The translations under genes were made by a program, and so were the position numbers. The notes under the pieces were generated by a model that worked only from the letters and a program-made list of their open reading frames with translations, was not told where the DNA came from and made no database searches. A stretch of 64,000 bases of DNA, taken from assembly GCA_947073645.1 (NCBI GenBank), contig CAMTMK010000007.1, positions 1-64,000 of the forward strand, read 5' to 3'. Positions 25,154 to 34,395 of this stretch are shown piece after piece (position 1 is the first letter of the stretch; the number at the start of each line of letters is the position of its first letter). This DNA comes from an uncultured bacterium (GTDB lineage Bacteria > Cyanobacteriota > Vampirovibrionia > Gastranaerophilales > Gastranaerophilaceae).

Positions 25154-25779
25154 TGTTACATAAATTAAAACAAGAATTAATTGAATATGGCAGACTGGCA
25201 GGAGTTAAAAACTTTACCCCGGGGTATTCAGGCAACTTTTCAGCAAGATACGGGGACAAAATTTTAATAACTTCCTCAGGCTCTGCTAACGGATATTTAT
25301 CAGAAGAAGAACTTGTTTTAATGGATTTTGACGGCAATTTGATTGAAGGAGCTAAAAAACCTTCCTCAGAAAAAATGCTTCACGCCGAATTTTATAAACA
25401 ACGACCCGATGTGAATTATATAATTCATGTTCACTCACCTTATTTAAGCTCATTTGCCTGCTGTCATATCCCGTTGGATGAACCGGTAATGGCAGAAAAT
25501 GTCTTCTATTTCGGACAAATTCCACTGGCTGAATATGGTCTGCCGTCTTCTATGGATTTGGTTGAAAAAACTGCAAAATACTTTAAAGAATATGATGCAG
25601 TTTTAATGGCAAACCATGGATTTATAGTTGGTGACAAAACGATAAAAGATGCATTTTTAAAGCTGGAACTTGCTGAAAGCTATGCTCAGGTTGTACTTAA
25701 TACAAAATTAATGGGCGGTGCTGTTTTGTTTAACCAAAATCAAGTTGATGAAATTAATTCATTAAAGAAAAAATTGTGA
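25153..25779 (+). CDS. Class II aldolase/adducin-family protein
   Basis: A 208-residue protein. GYSGNFSARYGDKILITSSG at residues 25-44 is the phosphate-binding start. HVHSPYLSSFAC (about 94-105) gives two zinc His and NHGFIVG (about 156) the third. This is the fold of fuculose-1-phosphate aldolase, ribulose-phosphate 4-epimerase and methylthioribulose dehydratase; the substrate cannot be told. The ATG overlaps the LptD-like stop by one base (TAATG), an odd operon partner for an envelope protein, perhaps linking sugar-phosphate supply to LPS. Confidence 0.88.
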   Translation: MLHKLKQELIEYGRLAGVKNFTPGYSGNFSARYGDKILITSSGSANGYLSEEELVLMDFDGNLIEGAKKPSSEKMLHAEFYKQRPDVNYIIHVHSPYLSSFACCHIPLDEPVMAENVFYFGQIPLAEYGLPSSMDLVEKTAKYFKEYDAVLMANHGFIVGDKTIKDAFLKLELAESYAQVVLNTKLMGGAVLFNQNQVDEINSLKKKL

Positions 25780-25805
25780 TATAATTACGGTAAAAGAGGA
25801 AAAGT

Positions 25806-26621
25806 ATGTCTTTAATGTTGGAAAATAAACAAGGATTGATAGCTGGTGACGGGATTTTACCCGTAGAAATGGCTCGTCATGCAAAAGAAAACGGATTTGA
25901 AGTTATTTGCGTATCCCTTGCTAATGATAATTTAAAAGAATTAAAAAAATATTGTTCAAAAGTTTATTCCTGCCACCCCGGCGAAATGACTAAAATTGAA
26001 AATATTTTTGCTGAAAATGAAATCAAACAAGTTACTTTTTTAGGAAAAGTGCATAAACGAGTATTATTACAGCTTCATAAATTTGATAAACGTGCTATTG
26101 AAATTTTGAAATCTGTAAAAAGACTTAATGACGATGAAGTTATGCTTTTGATAGTTAATGAGTTTGAAAAACGTAATATCAAAGTACTTGACCAAACAAT
26201 TTTTATCAAAAACTTAATGATACCTTCAGGAGTTTTGGGCAGGCTGAAGCCGACTGAAAGTCAAATGGAAGATGTTAATTACGGATTTTGGCTTGCAAAA
26301 GAAATGGGTAAAGTTGATGTCGGTCAATCTGTTGTAATTAAAGATAAAATGGCAATGGCAGTTGAAGCAATTGAAGGTACAGACATGTGTATTAAACGCG
26401 GATGTAAAAATGCTAAAAAAGGCGCTGTTGTTGTAAAAGTTGCAAAACCGTCGCAAGATAAAAGATTTGATATTCCTGCAATCGGATTAAGAACTCTAAA
26501 AACAATGAGAAAATATAAAGCTTCATTAATAGCAGTTGAAGCTAATGAAACAATTATTGTTAATCAAGAAAAAGTAATCAGATATGCAGATAATCACAAT
26601 ATCGTAATAATGGCTGTTTAA
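25806..26621 (+). CDS. lpxI: UDP-2,3-diacylglucosamine pyrophosphatase LpxI
   Basis: A 271-residue LpxI (DUF1009) protein that cleaves UDP-2,3-diacylglucosamine to lipid X, replacing LpxH. LIAGDGILPVEMARHAKENG begins it. The C-terminal signature is strong: PSGVLGRLKPTESQMEDVNYG, AVEAIEGTDMCIKRGC and DIPAIGLRTLKTM. A TATAAT at 25778-25783 and AAAGAGGAAA before the ATG suggest it can also start its own transcript. It is coupled to lpxB by TAATG. Confidence 0.93.
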   Translation: MSLMLENKQGLIAGDGILPVEMARHAKENGFEVICVSLANDNLKELKKYCSKVYSCHPGEMTKIENIFAENEIKQVTFLGKVHKRVLLQLHKFDKRAIEILKSVKRLNDDEVMLLIVNEFEKRNIKVLDQTIFIKNLMIPSGVLGRLKPTESQMEDVNYGFWLAKEMGKVDVGQSVVIKDKMAMAVEAIEGTDMCIKRGCKNAKKGAVVVKVAKPSQDKRFDIPAIGLRTLKTMRKYKASLIAVEANETIIVNQEKVIRYADNHNIVIMAV

Positions 26622-27754
26622 TGAAGAAATTATTTATCGTAACAGGAGAATATTCCGGAGACATTCACGCATCACATGTAGTGAAAGCTTTGCGCGGACT
26701 TAATAATGATATAGAAATTGAAGGTATCGGCGGAGAAAATATGGCTCAAAGCGGAGTCAAACTTTTTGAAAACCATTCAAAAATGTCGTCTGTCGGACTT
26801 TCCCCGCAAATTATTTTTAACCATATTATGCTCGGGAAAAAACTTGTTGATTATTTAATTAAAGATTTTAAACCAGATGCCGTTCTTTTAATTGATTACG
26901 GCGGATTTAATATTAGAATTGCAGGATTCTTAAAAAAAGCAGGGATAAAAGTTTTATACTATATTCCTCCACAGGTTTGGGCTAGCAGAAAAGGAAGAAT
27001 TCACAAAATCAAAAAAAATGTTGATGAAGTTCTTTGTATTTTTCCGTTTGAAAAACCATTATATGAAAGTTATGGAATAAAAACACATTACTGCGGACAC
27101 CCTCTTGTTTCACAGTTACCGGCAAGAGCTGATAAAAATGAGTTTTTTGAAAAACACGGGTTGGATAAAAACAAAAAATTGGTTTCAATTTTTCCTGGTT
27201 CAAGGGTGTTTGAACTGAAATATCTTATGAATACTTTTATTAAAACAGCTCAAGAACTTCAAAAAAAACATCCTGATTTACAATTTTGCGTATCTCATGC
27301 GCCAAATTTATCAGATGAAGTTTATAATAAATTTTTGAAAAAGACAGATTTTAAAGTAATTAAAGGCGAAAATCAAGCATTATTAAGTGTTTCTGATGCT
27401 TTAATTTTAGCTTCAGGCACCGTAGCATTGGAAGCTTGTTTATATCAAACCCCAATGATTATTGCATACAAAGGGCCTTGGTTATTTTATCTTATTTATC
27501 TGCTTGTCAGATGTATTAAACGAGTATCTCTACCAAATATTATTGCAGATAAATCTATTGTACCTGAAATTATCCAAGGTAATGTGAAAGTTTCTAAAAT
27601 TTCCTATGAAATTGAACGGTTACTTTATGATATTTCATATAGACAAAACAATATTTCTCAATTAGGCGAAGTAAAAGAACTTTTATCAGAAAAAGTGTCT
27701 TCTAAAGAAGTTGCAGAAGCTGTTTACAAAATTTTACAAAACAGTCAAAAATAA
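26621..27754 (+). CDS. lpxB: Lipid-A-disaccharide synthase LpxB
   Basis: A 377-residue GT19 glycosyltransferase. It joins lipid X to UDP-diacylglucosamine directly after the LpxI step, which fits the coupled gene order. FIVTGEYSGDIHASHVVKAL opens it. IEGIGGENMAQSGVKL, YYIPPQVWASRKGR, CIFPFEKPLYESYGI, FPGSRVFELKYL and ASGTVALEACLYQTPMI are all family motifs. Length is standard. Confidence 0.96.
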   Translation: MKKLFIVTGEYSGDIHASHVVKALRGLNNDIEIEGIGGENMAQSGVKLFENHSKMSSVGLSPQIIFNHIMLGKKLVDYLIKDFKPDAVLLIDYGGFNIRIAGFLKKAGIKVLYYIPPQVWASRKGRIHKIKKNVDEVLCIFPFEKPLYESYGIKTHYCGHPLVSQLPARADKNEFFEKHGLDKNKKLVSIFPGSRVFELKYLMNTFIKTAQELQKKHPDLQFCVSHAPNLSDEVYNKFLKKTDFKVIKGENQALLSVSDALILASGTVALEACLYQTPMIIAYKGPWLFYLIYLLVRCIKRVSLPNIIADKSIVPEIIQGNVKVSKISYEIERLLYDISYRQNNISQLGEVKELLSEKVSSKEVAEAVYKILQNSQK

Positions 27755-27781
27755 CCTCTCTTTTGTGTTTATATATATATA

Positions 27782-29392
27782 ATGATTAATCAGGTAGGCA
27801 ATAGTAATTCAATGCGAACTTTTCGCGATTTTAAACAACCGCAAAACGGTTACTTTATGATGCCTGCCGTACAAGAAGAAATTGAGCAAAAAAAACAGGG
27901 AGTTTCAGGGAAAAAGATTGCATTATACGCAATGGGCGCAGGTTTTGGTGTTCTTGCTTTAATGAAAGGGGTAATGTCAAAATCTTTTGCAAAAGTGCTG
28001 GATAAGTGGAAAATTTCACTGGAAAAGAAATTGTCTAAAGACAGCAAATTGAAGAATTTCTATCGATTTGCACTAAGCAAAGTTGACATTTTCCGCAACA
28101 GATTTGAAAGTATTAACAACATTACAACACTAAAAGATATTGCTGTTCAACGATTAATGTACGGCAAAAAAGGTCAACGAACCTTTACACGCAGAATACA
28201 TGAAGGTATAACAGGATTTTTTGATAAAATCAGCCGACGTACAGTAAATTCATCATATGCCAAAACACATAAACGATTTGCCACCTTAAACGAGCAAATG
28301 GAAGTGATAAATGAAAGATTATTACATAATGACCCTAATAATCAACAAATTAAAGAAACAATTAATGCAATAAGAAACCGAATGCTCACTGTTAATACAG
28401 GACTTGAAAAAGGTTTTGGCATTAATGCAAGAACTGCAAGGCTTCGTCAGATGAATAATGCTTCAGAAGGCTTGTTCGACTATTTCTGGAATGCAAGTTT
28501 AAGTGATGTACGAAACTTCAAATCAAAAAATATGTGGAGTTCCTACATTGCAGAAGATTACCTGCTTCCGCATAAAATGAAAATGGCGAACGAAACTGGT
28601 ATTTTACGACAAGCAATAACACATGATATCAATGACAGCTACAAAGCATCAATCAAAGCCTTTGACAATATTCAAAAATTTATTAATCCAAAAGATACAA
28701 AAACAAATGCTGTGCTAAATGAATTACGCAACAAACTTGCGAGATATAAAAAATTATCAGGCGAAGATGAAATTTTAAAACGCCAAGAACTTAATCAGGA
28801 AATAATTGCAAATCTAAAACGCCTATCCTCAACATTCAATTCCGGAGGATATGAACCTCAAGCAATGAGCGCTATTTCAAATTATGTAAAAGAAGTTGAA
28901 ACTATTATCTCAAAAGGTTCAAAAGGCGAATTACAGGAAATTTTAACACTTTACAAAAAAGTTTTGCCTAGATCAGAATACCTTAAACTCAAAAAACAAG
29001 TTCAAAACGCAGTAAAATCACTCGACCACTCAATTGATACAGAAACCAATAAGTATTTTGATAAAGCAAGAGACTTAAAACTTGGTGCAGCCCCGACTGA
29101 TGTAATATCAATCCTCGGAACTGTAGGCGCAGTCGGCTGGTTCTTAGGCAAATCTAAAGACAAAGACGAAAAAATATCTGCTTCATTAAAATACGGAATC
29201 CCTGCAGTCGGTGCAATTGCAACTTCTTTATACTGCACAGCAAGACTTATTTCTGGCGGAAAAGCATTATTATTTGGTTTACTTTCCGGCTGGGCAATAA
29301 ATAAAGTCGGAGTTTTTACAGATCAAGTCCGCAAGCAATATGCTCTGAATGTTTCTTTCCAAAACAAAAAAGCTCAACCGGATAAAGTATAA
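27782..29392 (+). CDS. Large helical protein of unknown function with hydrophobic segments
   Basis: A 536-residue, Lys/Asn-rich protein, not recognised. A hydrophobic segment lies at about 45-65 (IALYAMGAGFGVLALMKGVM). A long helical or coiled part spans 80-440, and two or three hydrophobic segments lie at about 440-510 (VISILGTVGAVGWFLG, YGIPAVGAIATSLYC, LFGLLSGWAINKV). There is no signal peptide or enzymatic motif. No ribosome site is seen; TATATA lies 6 nt before the ATG. Style matches the proteins at 8893, 32390 and 50853. Membrane-associated or envelope structural role is a guess. Confidence 0.68.
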   Translation: MINQVGNSNSMRTFRDFKQPQNGYFMMPAVQEEIEQKKQGVSGKKIALYAMGAGFGVLALMKGVMSKSFAKVLDKWKISLEKKLSKDSKLKNFYRFALSKVDIFRNRFESINNITTLKDIAVQRLMYGKKGQRTFTRRIHEGITGFFDKISRRTVNSSYAKTHKRFATLNEQMEVINERLLHNDPNNQQIKETINAIRNRMLTVNTGLEKGFGINARTARLRQMNNASEGLFDYFWNASLSDVRNFKSKNMWSSYIAEDYLLPHKMKMANETGILRQAITHDINDSYKASIKAFDNIQKFINPKDTKTNAVLNELRNKLARYKKLSGEDEILKRQELNQEIIANLKRLSSTFNSGGYEPQAMSAISNYVKEVETIISKGSKGELQEILTLYKKVLPRSEYLKLKKQVQNAVKSLDHSIDTETNKYFDKARDLKLGAAPTDVISILGTVGAVGWFLGKSKDKDEKISASLKYGIPAVGAIATSLYCTARLISGGKALLFGLLSGWAINKVGVFTDQVRKQYALNVSFQNKKAQPDKV

Positions 29393-29424
29393 CAATTTAT
29401 TTATTTTCTGCTAAAATCGTTGTC

Positions 29425-30438
29425 ATGAATATTAAAGAGAAATTAGAACAACGCGAAATCGATAATTTATCAGAATTTGCAACAAAAAGCAGATTTACAA
29501 AAGGCAGAAAAAAAGAATCTGCACCCTGCGATATGAGAACAGAATTTCAACGCGACAGGGACAAAATTTTACATTCAAAAGCATTCAGACGTTTAAAACA
29601 CAAAACTCAAGTGTTTTTATCACCGTTTGACGACCATTTCAGAACACGTTTAACACATACTCTTGAAGTTTCGCAAATCGCAAGAACTATAGCTCGAGCT
29701 TTAGATATGAATGAAGATTTAGCCGAAGCTATAGCATTAGGGCACGATTTGGGACATACACCATTCGGGCACTGCGGAGAAGGTGTTTTAAATGAACTTG
29801 TAAAAGGCGGATTTCATCACAATATCCAAAGCGTAAGAGTGGTTGAAGTATTGGAAGATTTGAACCTTTGCGCTGAAACAATCGACGGGATTTTAACTCA
29901 CACCTGGGGCTTTACTCCCAAAACTCCCGAAGCGCAAATAGTTCAACTTGCAGATAAAATCGCATATATTAACCACGATATAGAAGACAGTATCCGTGCT
30001 GGAATTATATCTGAAAGCGACTTGCCAAAAGATTGTATTGATTATTTTTCATCAGTTCAAACAAAACGTTTAAACATAATGATTAATGAAATTATAAAAA
30101 ACTCAATAGGTAAGCCAAATGTATCAATGAGCGAAGAAGCATGGCATTACACAACAAAACTCAGAGAATGGATGTTCGAAAATGTCTATATTGATTCTCC
30201 CGCAAAATTAGAGGAAAAAAAGGCTAAAAACGTAATAAAAGAATTATTTTACCTATATTGCGATATGCTTAAACCCGTTTGCGAAGAAAGAAAGATAGAA
30301 CGTATCGTAACTGACTATATTTCAGGAATGACAGACAGATATGCTGTTGAAAAGTTTAAAGAAAACTTTATCCCAAAAGGTTTGCAGACAGGTGCAAGAG
30401 AAGATTATCTTTTCAAACTTGCAAATTTAGTTGATTAA
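29425..30438 (+). CDS. dgt: dGTPase-like HD-domain triphosphohydrolase
   Basis: A 337-residue protein that would hydrolyse dGTP or other dNTPs to the nucleoside and triphosphate. RDRDKILHSKAFRRLKHKTQVF is the Dgt N-terminal signature. RTRLTHTLEVSQIAR and ALGHDLGHTPFGHCGE supply the HD-superfamily metal ligands, with ADKIAYINHDIED later. It belongs to the shorter dGTPase-like (type 2) group. No ribosome site; a TAAAAT lies 7 nt before the ATG but without a clear -35. Confidence 0.93.
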   Translation: MNIKEKLEQREIDNLSEFATKSRFTKGRKKESAPCDMRTEFQRDRDKILHSKAFRRLKHKTQVFLSPFDDHFRTRLTHTLEVSQIARTIARALDMNEDLAEAIALGHDLGHTPFGHCGEGVLNELVKGGFHHNIQSVRVVEVLEDLNLCAETIDGILTHTWGFTPKTPEAQIVQLADKIAYINHDIEDSIRAGIISESDLPKDCIDYFSSVQTKRLNIMINEIIKNSIGKPNVSMSEEAWHYTTKLREWMFENVYIDSPAKLEEKKAKNVIKELFYLYCDMLKPVCEERKIERIVTDYISGMTDRYAVEKFKENFIPKGLQTGAREDYLFKLANLVD

Positions 30439-30447
30439 AATTATAAT
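30419..30447 (+). promoter_or_regulatory. Leaderless promoter of the WecG/TagA-like gene
   Basis: TTGCAA (30419-30424), 17 nt, consensus TATAAT (30442-30447), 6 nt, ATG at 30454. The -35 is inside the end of the dGTPase gene. Confidence 0.7.
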
Positions 30448-30453
30448 AAACAT

Positions 30454-31143
30454 ATGAGAGCAGAATTATTAGGCTTTAAAATAGATACATATAATTTTGA
30501 AAGCGCAGTAGAATACGCAAAAACAATATCTGGTCAGGTAGTTACAATTAATCCTGAAATGATGTCTAATCCCGATATGAAAGAAATTGTCAACTCGGCA
30601 GAACTTGTTATTCCTGACGGTATCGGTGTTGAAATAGGTTTACGTATTTCAGGTTACAATGTCAGAAGAATTCCCGGTATTCAATTTGCACACAGAATGC
30701 TTCAAGAATGTGATTCTGTTGCATTGGTCGGTGCAAAACCTGAAGTTATTGAACTGGCTTGCAAAAATCTTAAAGAAGAAATTAACAATTTGAATATTGT
30801 TTACACGCAAGACGGCTATTTTAAAGATGACGAAAGAGTTTTAGATGAATTAAAACAGGCTAATCCGCGCCTTGTATTATGCGCACTAGGCTCACCAAAA
30901 CAAGAATTATTTATAATCAAAGCAAAAAAATTATTACCGAACGCATTGTTTATAGGTGTTGGAGGAAGCTTTGACGTTTGGTCAGGAATGGTTGAAAGAG
31001 CTCCTGAAATTTATCAAAAATTAGGGCTGGAATGGTTATACAGAACAGTTAAAGAACCGCAGAGGTTTAAAAGGATTTTCCCAACGTTACCGTTATTTAT
31101 GTTAAGAGTTTTGCGCGACAGAATTATTCCAAAAGGAGTTTAA
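30454..31143 (+). CDS. WecG/TagA/CpsF-family glycosyltransferase
   Basis: A 229-residue GT26 enzyme. The family pattern is seen as VVTINPEMMSNPDM, VIPDGIGVEIGLRI, VALVGAKPEVIELA, VLCALGSPKQELFI and FIGVGGSFDVWSGMVERAPE, then LEWLYRTVKEPQR. Members transfer N-acetylmannosamine-type sugars to a lipid carrier during surface-glycan synthesis. The WecG, TagA or other specificity is not determined. It has its own leaderless promoter and is followed without gap by the transketolase-half gene. Confidence 0.92.
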   Translation: MRAELLGFKIDTYNFESAVEYAKTISGQVVTINPEMMSNPDMKEIVNSAELVIPDGIGVEIGLRISGYNVRRIPGIQFAHRMLQECDSVALVGAKPEVIELACKNLKEEINNLNIVYTQDGYFKDDERVLDELKQANPRLVLCALGSPKQELFIIKAKKLLPNALFIGVGGSFDVWSGMVERAPEIYQKLGLEWLYRTVKEPQRFKRIFPTLPLFMLRVLRDRIIPKGV

Positions 31144-31965
31144 ATGTTAACAGATATTGAAGTAAAAAAATTAGAAGAATTATGCAGAGAAAGCAGACAA
31201 AACATCCTTAAAATGGTTTATAATGCACAATCTGGACACATTGGCGGAGCTTTATCTTCAACTGAAATAATGACAGTACTTTATCACAAATGTATGAAAA
31301 CCTGCCCGAAATGGACTAAGGATAAAGAATTCCAAAACCGCGACAGATTTGTACTTTCAAAAGGTCATGCATCTTCAATTCTTTATTCTGTTTTAGCACA
31401 ACTTGGCTTCTTTCCTAAAGAAGAACTTATGACATTTAGACTTTTCGGTTCAAGACTTCAAGGTCACCCTGTGCCAATCTGCCCCGGGATTGATGTTGCA
31501 ACAGGTTCGCTCGGACAAGGCTTATCTATAGCCTGCGGAATTGCAATGGCTTTGAGACTGGATAAAAATCCGGCTCACGTGTTTTGTTTAATGGGGGACG
31601 GAGAACTTCAAGAAGGCAGTGTATGGGAAGCGTTTATGCACGGTGCACACGAAAATCTGGATAACATCGTAGCAATTATCGATAGAAACAGACTGCAAAT
31701 CGACGGCTGCACTGAAAACGTAAAATCATTGGACAACCTGACTGAAAAAATTAAGTCATTCAACTGGGACGTAATTGAAGTTGACGGCCATGACATTCGC
31801 GCAATCTACGATGCAATAGAAAAAGCCAAACAACACAATAAACCAATTGCAATAATTGCTAATACAGTTAAAGGCAAAGGCGTTTCATTTATGGAAAACA
31901 ATGCCGGATGGCATGGTAAAGCACCTAATAAAGAAGATTTTGAAAGAGCATACGCAGAATTATGA
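31144..31965 (+). CDS. Transketolase N-terminal subunit
   Basis: A 273-residue protein covering only the thiamine-pyrophosphate-binding half. GHIGGALSSTEIMTVLYH, RDRFVLSKGHASSILY, TGSLGQGLSIACGIAMALR and MGDGELQEGSVWEAFMHGAHENLDN (GDG...N metal and TPP motif) are complete. In split transketolases a second gene supplies the pyrimidine-binding and C-terminal domains. None follows here: the next gene is a YhcH-family protein. The partner must lie elsewhere. AAGGAG precedes the ATG. Confidence 0.92.
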   Translation: MLTDIEVKKLEELCRESRQNILKMVYNAQSGHIGGALSSTEIMTVLYHKCMKTCPKWTKDKEFQNRDRFVLSKGHASSILYSVLAQLGFFPKEELMTFRLFGSRLQGHPVPICPGIDVATGSLGQGLSIACGIAMALRLDKNPAHVFCLMGDGELQEGSVWEAFMHGAHENLDNIVAIIDRNRLQIDGCTENVKSLDNLTEKIKSFNWDVIEVDGHDIRAIYDAIEKAKQHNKPIAIIANTVKGKGVSFMENNAGWHGKAPNKEDFERAYAEL

Positions 31966-32393
31966 TTACAGACAATATCAAAAACCTAAAAAATTACAAT
32001 ATTGTATCACCCAAAGTTGCAGATTTTTTATTAAACCTGCCAGCTGATGCCGGTCATTATGAAATTGATGACACCGCTTATGCAAATATTGATATTTATA
32101 ATACAAAATCCATAGAAAACTGCAAATTCGAAGCTCATAAAAAATATATCGACATCCAAATGCTTCTTGAAGGCACAGAAGAACTTGATTACATAAGCAC
32201 TGATGGCTTAAGTATTAGTGAAGAATATAATGCTGACAGAGATGTAATGTTTTTTCACAACCCAGAAAAAACTCCCGATACATTACAACTGGAACCATTT
32301 AAATTTGCATTAATTTATCCGCATGAAGCTCACAGACCTCAAATGGGCAATGGACAACAAGTTAAAAAAGTGGTTGTAAAAATAGCAGTCTAA
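31962..32393 (+). CDS. YhcH/YjgK/YiaL-family cupin-like protein
   Basis: A 143-residue DUF386 protein. KFEAHKKYIDIQMLLEGTEEL carries the family His and Glu metal residues, and PHEAHRPQM the later His. Members bind metal and have been linked to sugar (for example sialic acid or galactoside) handling, but activity is uncertain. ATGA overlap with the transketolase half (31962-31965) shows coupling. Its end overlaps the convergent gene by 4 nt. Confidence 0.88.
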   Translation: MITDNIKNLKNYNIVSPKVADFLLNLPADAGHYEIDDTAYANIDIYNTKSIENCKFEAHKKYIDIQMLLEGTEELDYISTDGLSISEEYNADRDVMFFHNPEKTPDTLQLEPFKFALIYPHEAHRPQMGNGQQVKKVVVKIAV

Positions 32394-33385
32394 GCTTTTT
32401 TCTCATCTTTATTGAAAACATTACTCAAATTAGGTTCAACAACTTTTTTGATTACAACCTTTTCAACAAAATGGTCAATAGGCTTAATTGCAATACCCAA
32501 TGCAACAAAACCTCCTAATGTTTTTAACATTTTAGACTTAGTCATTTTACTTTTTTGGAATTTTTTGATGATATCTTCAGAAGCATCTCTTAAGAAAGTT
32601 GCTTTATAATCAGGGTCTTTAGCATATTTTTCTTTAAGTTTACCGAATTTTCTCCACATTTTGTCCGAAAATTCTTTAGGTCTTCTTCCATTCATCAAAT
32701 CGTCATACATTCTGAACATAGAATCAATATTTTCATCTGCAAATTTTAAAACTTTATCCTTATGCGACATTGCAATTGCTTCAGGATGACGAGAAGTAAA
32801 GATTGCATCTGTTATAAATTTAATTGGATTTTTAATCTTGTGTTCTCGGATTAATTTTTCACGTTTAGTAGTGAAAGATTCAACAAAATGATCTTTAAAT
32901 TCTTGTCTTTTATTTGTAAACTTACCAAAATGTCTTCTGCTGTTAAACTCATCAATAAAGTTAATAACTTCTTCCTGAGTTTGAAGCGTAAGTCCTGTTT
33001 TTCCCATAGAACCCATTACAGAAGCTGTTTTTTGACCTGCAATAACAGCGGCTGTCGGCAGAACTACACTTGCAAGAAGCTGAAATATTGCCTGTTCTGT
33101 ACCTCTTTGAGCATTAGGATCATATGATGTTTTCTCATTTTTATATTTGTCATAAATATCAGCCCCAAAATACAACATGGCAGGAAACCATAGTAATACA
33201 CCTGCTTTTGGAGCAATCTCACTCAAAGCTGCTCCAAGCTCATTTGTATACGCAAGACCTCGTACAGGCCAATTCATTAACGGGTCTGCATACTTTTTGT
33301 CTTTCTTATTTTGCTCGCCTGTAAATTTTGGTGCAGACGCGCCGATATTATAGGGGGCTAGTTTCAACAATTTAATTTTCTCCAA
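32390..33385 (-). CDS. Protein of unknown function with two hydrophobic segments
   Basis: A 331-residue basic protein, not recognised. APYNIGASAPKFTG near the start; hydrophobic stretches at about 55-75 (AGVLLWFPAMLYFGADIY) and 100-120 (IFQLLASVVLPTAAVIAG). A long Lys/Phe-rich helical region follows, and a final hydrophobic stretch (TLGGFVALGIAIK). The start is TTG with no clear ribosome site; a TATAAT 11 nt before it overlaps the stop region of the upstream gene. Similar in style to the genes at 8893, 27782 and 50853. Confidence 0.65.
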   Translation of the reverse strand: MEKIKLLKLAPYNIGASAPKFTGEQNKKDKKYADPLMNWPVRGLAYTNELGAALSEIAPKAGVLLWFPAMLYFGADIYDKYKNEKTSYDPNAQRGTEQAIFQLLASVVLPTAAVIAGQKTASVMGSMGKTGLTLQTQEEVINFIDEFNSRRHFGKFTNKRQEFKDHFVESFTTKREKLIREHKIKNPIKFITDAIFTSRHPEAIAMSHKDKVLKFADENIDSMFRMYDDLMNGRRPKEFSDKMWRKFGKLKEKYAKDPDYKATFLRDASEDIIKKFQKSKMTKSKMLKTLGGFVALGIAIKPIDHFVEKVVIKKVVEPNLSNVFNKDEKKA

Positions 33386-33390
33386 GTCTG

Positions 33391-34266
33391 TTACTTATTA
33401 TAATATATTTCTTCAACCAGGGCAAGTATTCGGCTGATAAATCTTCTGTAAGCGGCTCTGTCAGCTTCACCGGATAAAATTATATCAGCCTTCATCGCTG
33501 TCGGATGAATATGCGTAATCGCTTTATCTGAGGCATTTTTATAGACTTCATCAGCAGAATCTCCCAAGCCTCTTTCTTCTGCTCTTTTATAAAATCTTTC
33601 TTTTTGAGCGTGAGTCGAAACATCTACATAAATCTTAAAATCAAATGCATCAACAACTTTTTCGGTTAATGTAAACAAACCTTCAGAAATAATTATCTTA
33701 GAAGGTTTTGCAAGTTTAACATTATCAGTCCTTATTGCTGTTCCAGACATATCATATTCCGGCAGATAAACAGCTTCGCCATATACAAGAGTTTTGATAT
33801 GCTTTTTCATCAGTTCCAATTCTAAAGCTTCTGGAACATCCAAATCATAGTGTTTAGCAAACTCTGCAAAACTGCCTGCTTTTTTAACCATATCTGAACG
33901 ATCATAATAATAATCGTCTGTATTAATTCTTGTAATTGCATCATTTATAGAATACTCATTTGCAAATTTTTGAATTGTATCTATAACATCATATGCAATT
34001 GTTGATTTACCGCTTGCTGTTTCACCTGCAATACCAATCGAACATGACCTTGTAATAGCACCTGACAAAAACAAAGCCATTTTGTGTATAGCAGCCGGTT
34101 TAACTTTACGGAATATCGAATTAGGTGAATTTAATTCTTCAGAAAATATTTGTTTTAACCTTTTTTCAATATAAAAACAAAGGTTTGTTTCGGACTGTAG
34201 AAAACTTTTTGTATTCTGAATTTCGTTACGAGTTAAAGTATTTTGCAATTTGTAAATCCTTTTCAA
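33391..34266 (-). CDS. Uridine kinase/phosphoribulokinase-like P-loop kinase
   Basis: A 291-residue protein. IGIAGETASGKSTIAYDV (about residues 79-96) is the P-loop of the uridine kinase group, NTDDYYYDRSDM the following Asp-containing nucleoside-site motif, YDLDVPEAL matches the family's substrate loop, and IIISEGLFTL is the Walker B-like strand. It has an N-terminal extension of about 75 residues not in Udk. It likely phosphorylates a nucleoside or related sugar, substrate unknown. The start is TTG without a clear ribosome site, so the exact start is uncertain. Confidence 0.82.
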   Translation of the reverse strand: MKRIYKLQNTLTRNEIQNTKSFLQSETNLCFYIEKRLKQIFSEELNSPNSIFRKVKPAAIHKMALFLSGAITRSCSIGIAGETASGKSTIAYDVIDTIQKFANEYSINDAITRINTDDYYYDRSDMVKKAGSFAEFAKHYDLDVPEALELELMKKHIKTLVYGEAVYLPEYDMSGTAIRTDNVKLAKPSKIIISEGLFTLTEKVVDAFDFKIYVDVSTHAQKERFYKRAEERGLGDSADEVYKNASDKAITHIHPTAMKADIILSGEADRAAYRRFISRILALVEEIYYNK

Positions 34267-34360
34267 CTATATAAAAAATAAACAAAAAATTTTTTGTCAT
34301 TTCTTTAATATGTTACCAAAAAAATTTACAAAAACTACAAAGTATGTATAAATGTAAATC

Positions 34361-34389
34361 TTGCATATTAAATAAAAATGTTTTATAAT
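34361..34389 (+). promoter_or_regulatory. Leaderless promoter inside the apparent 5' end of a small secreted-protein gene
   Basis: TTGCAT (34361-34366), 17 nt, TATAAT (34384-34389), 6 nt, ATG at 34396. The -10 lies downstream of an in-frame ATG at 34378, so that ATG cannot be the start from this promoter. Confidence 0.68.
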
Positions 34390-34395
34390 ATAAAT

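Noticed and set aside
31144-31965. Truncated transketolase pseudogene
   Set aside because: It ends naturally at the domain boundary used by split transketolases, has a clean stop and is translationally coupled to the next gene.
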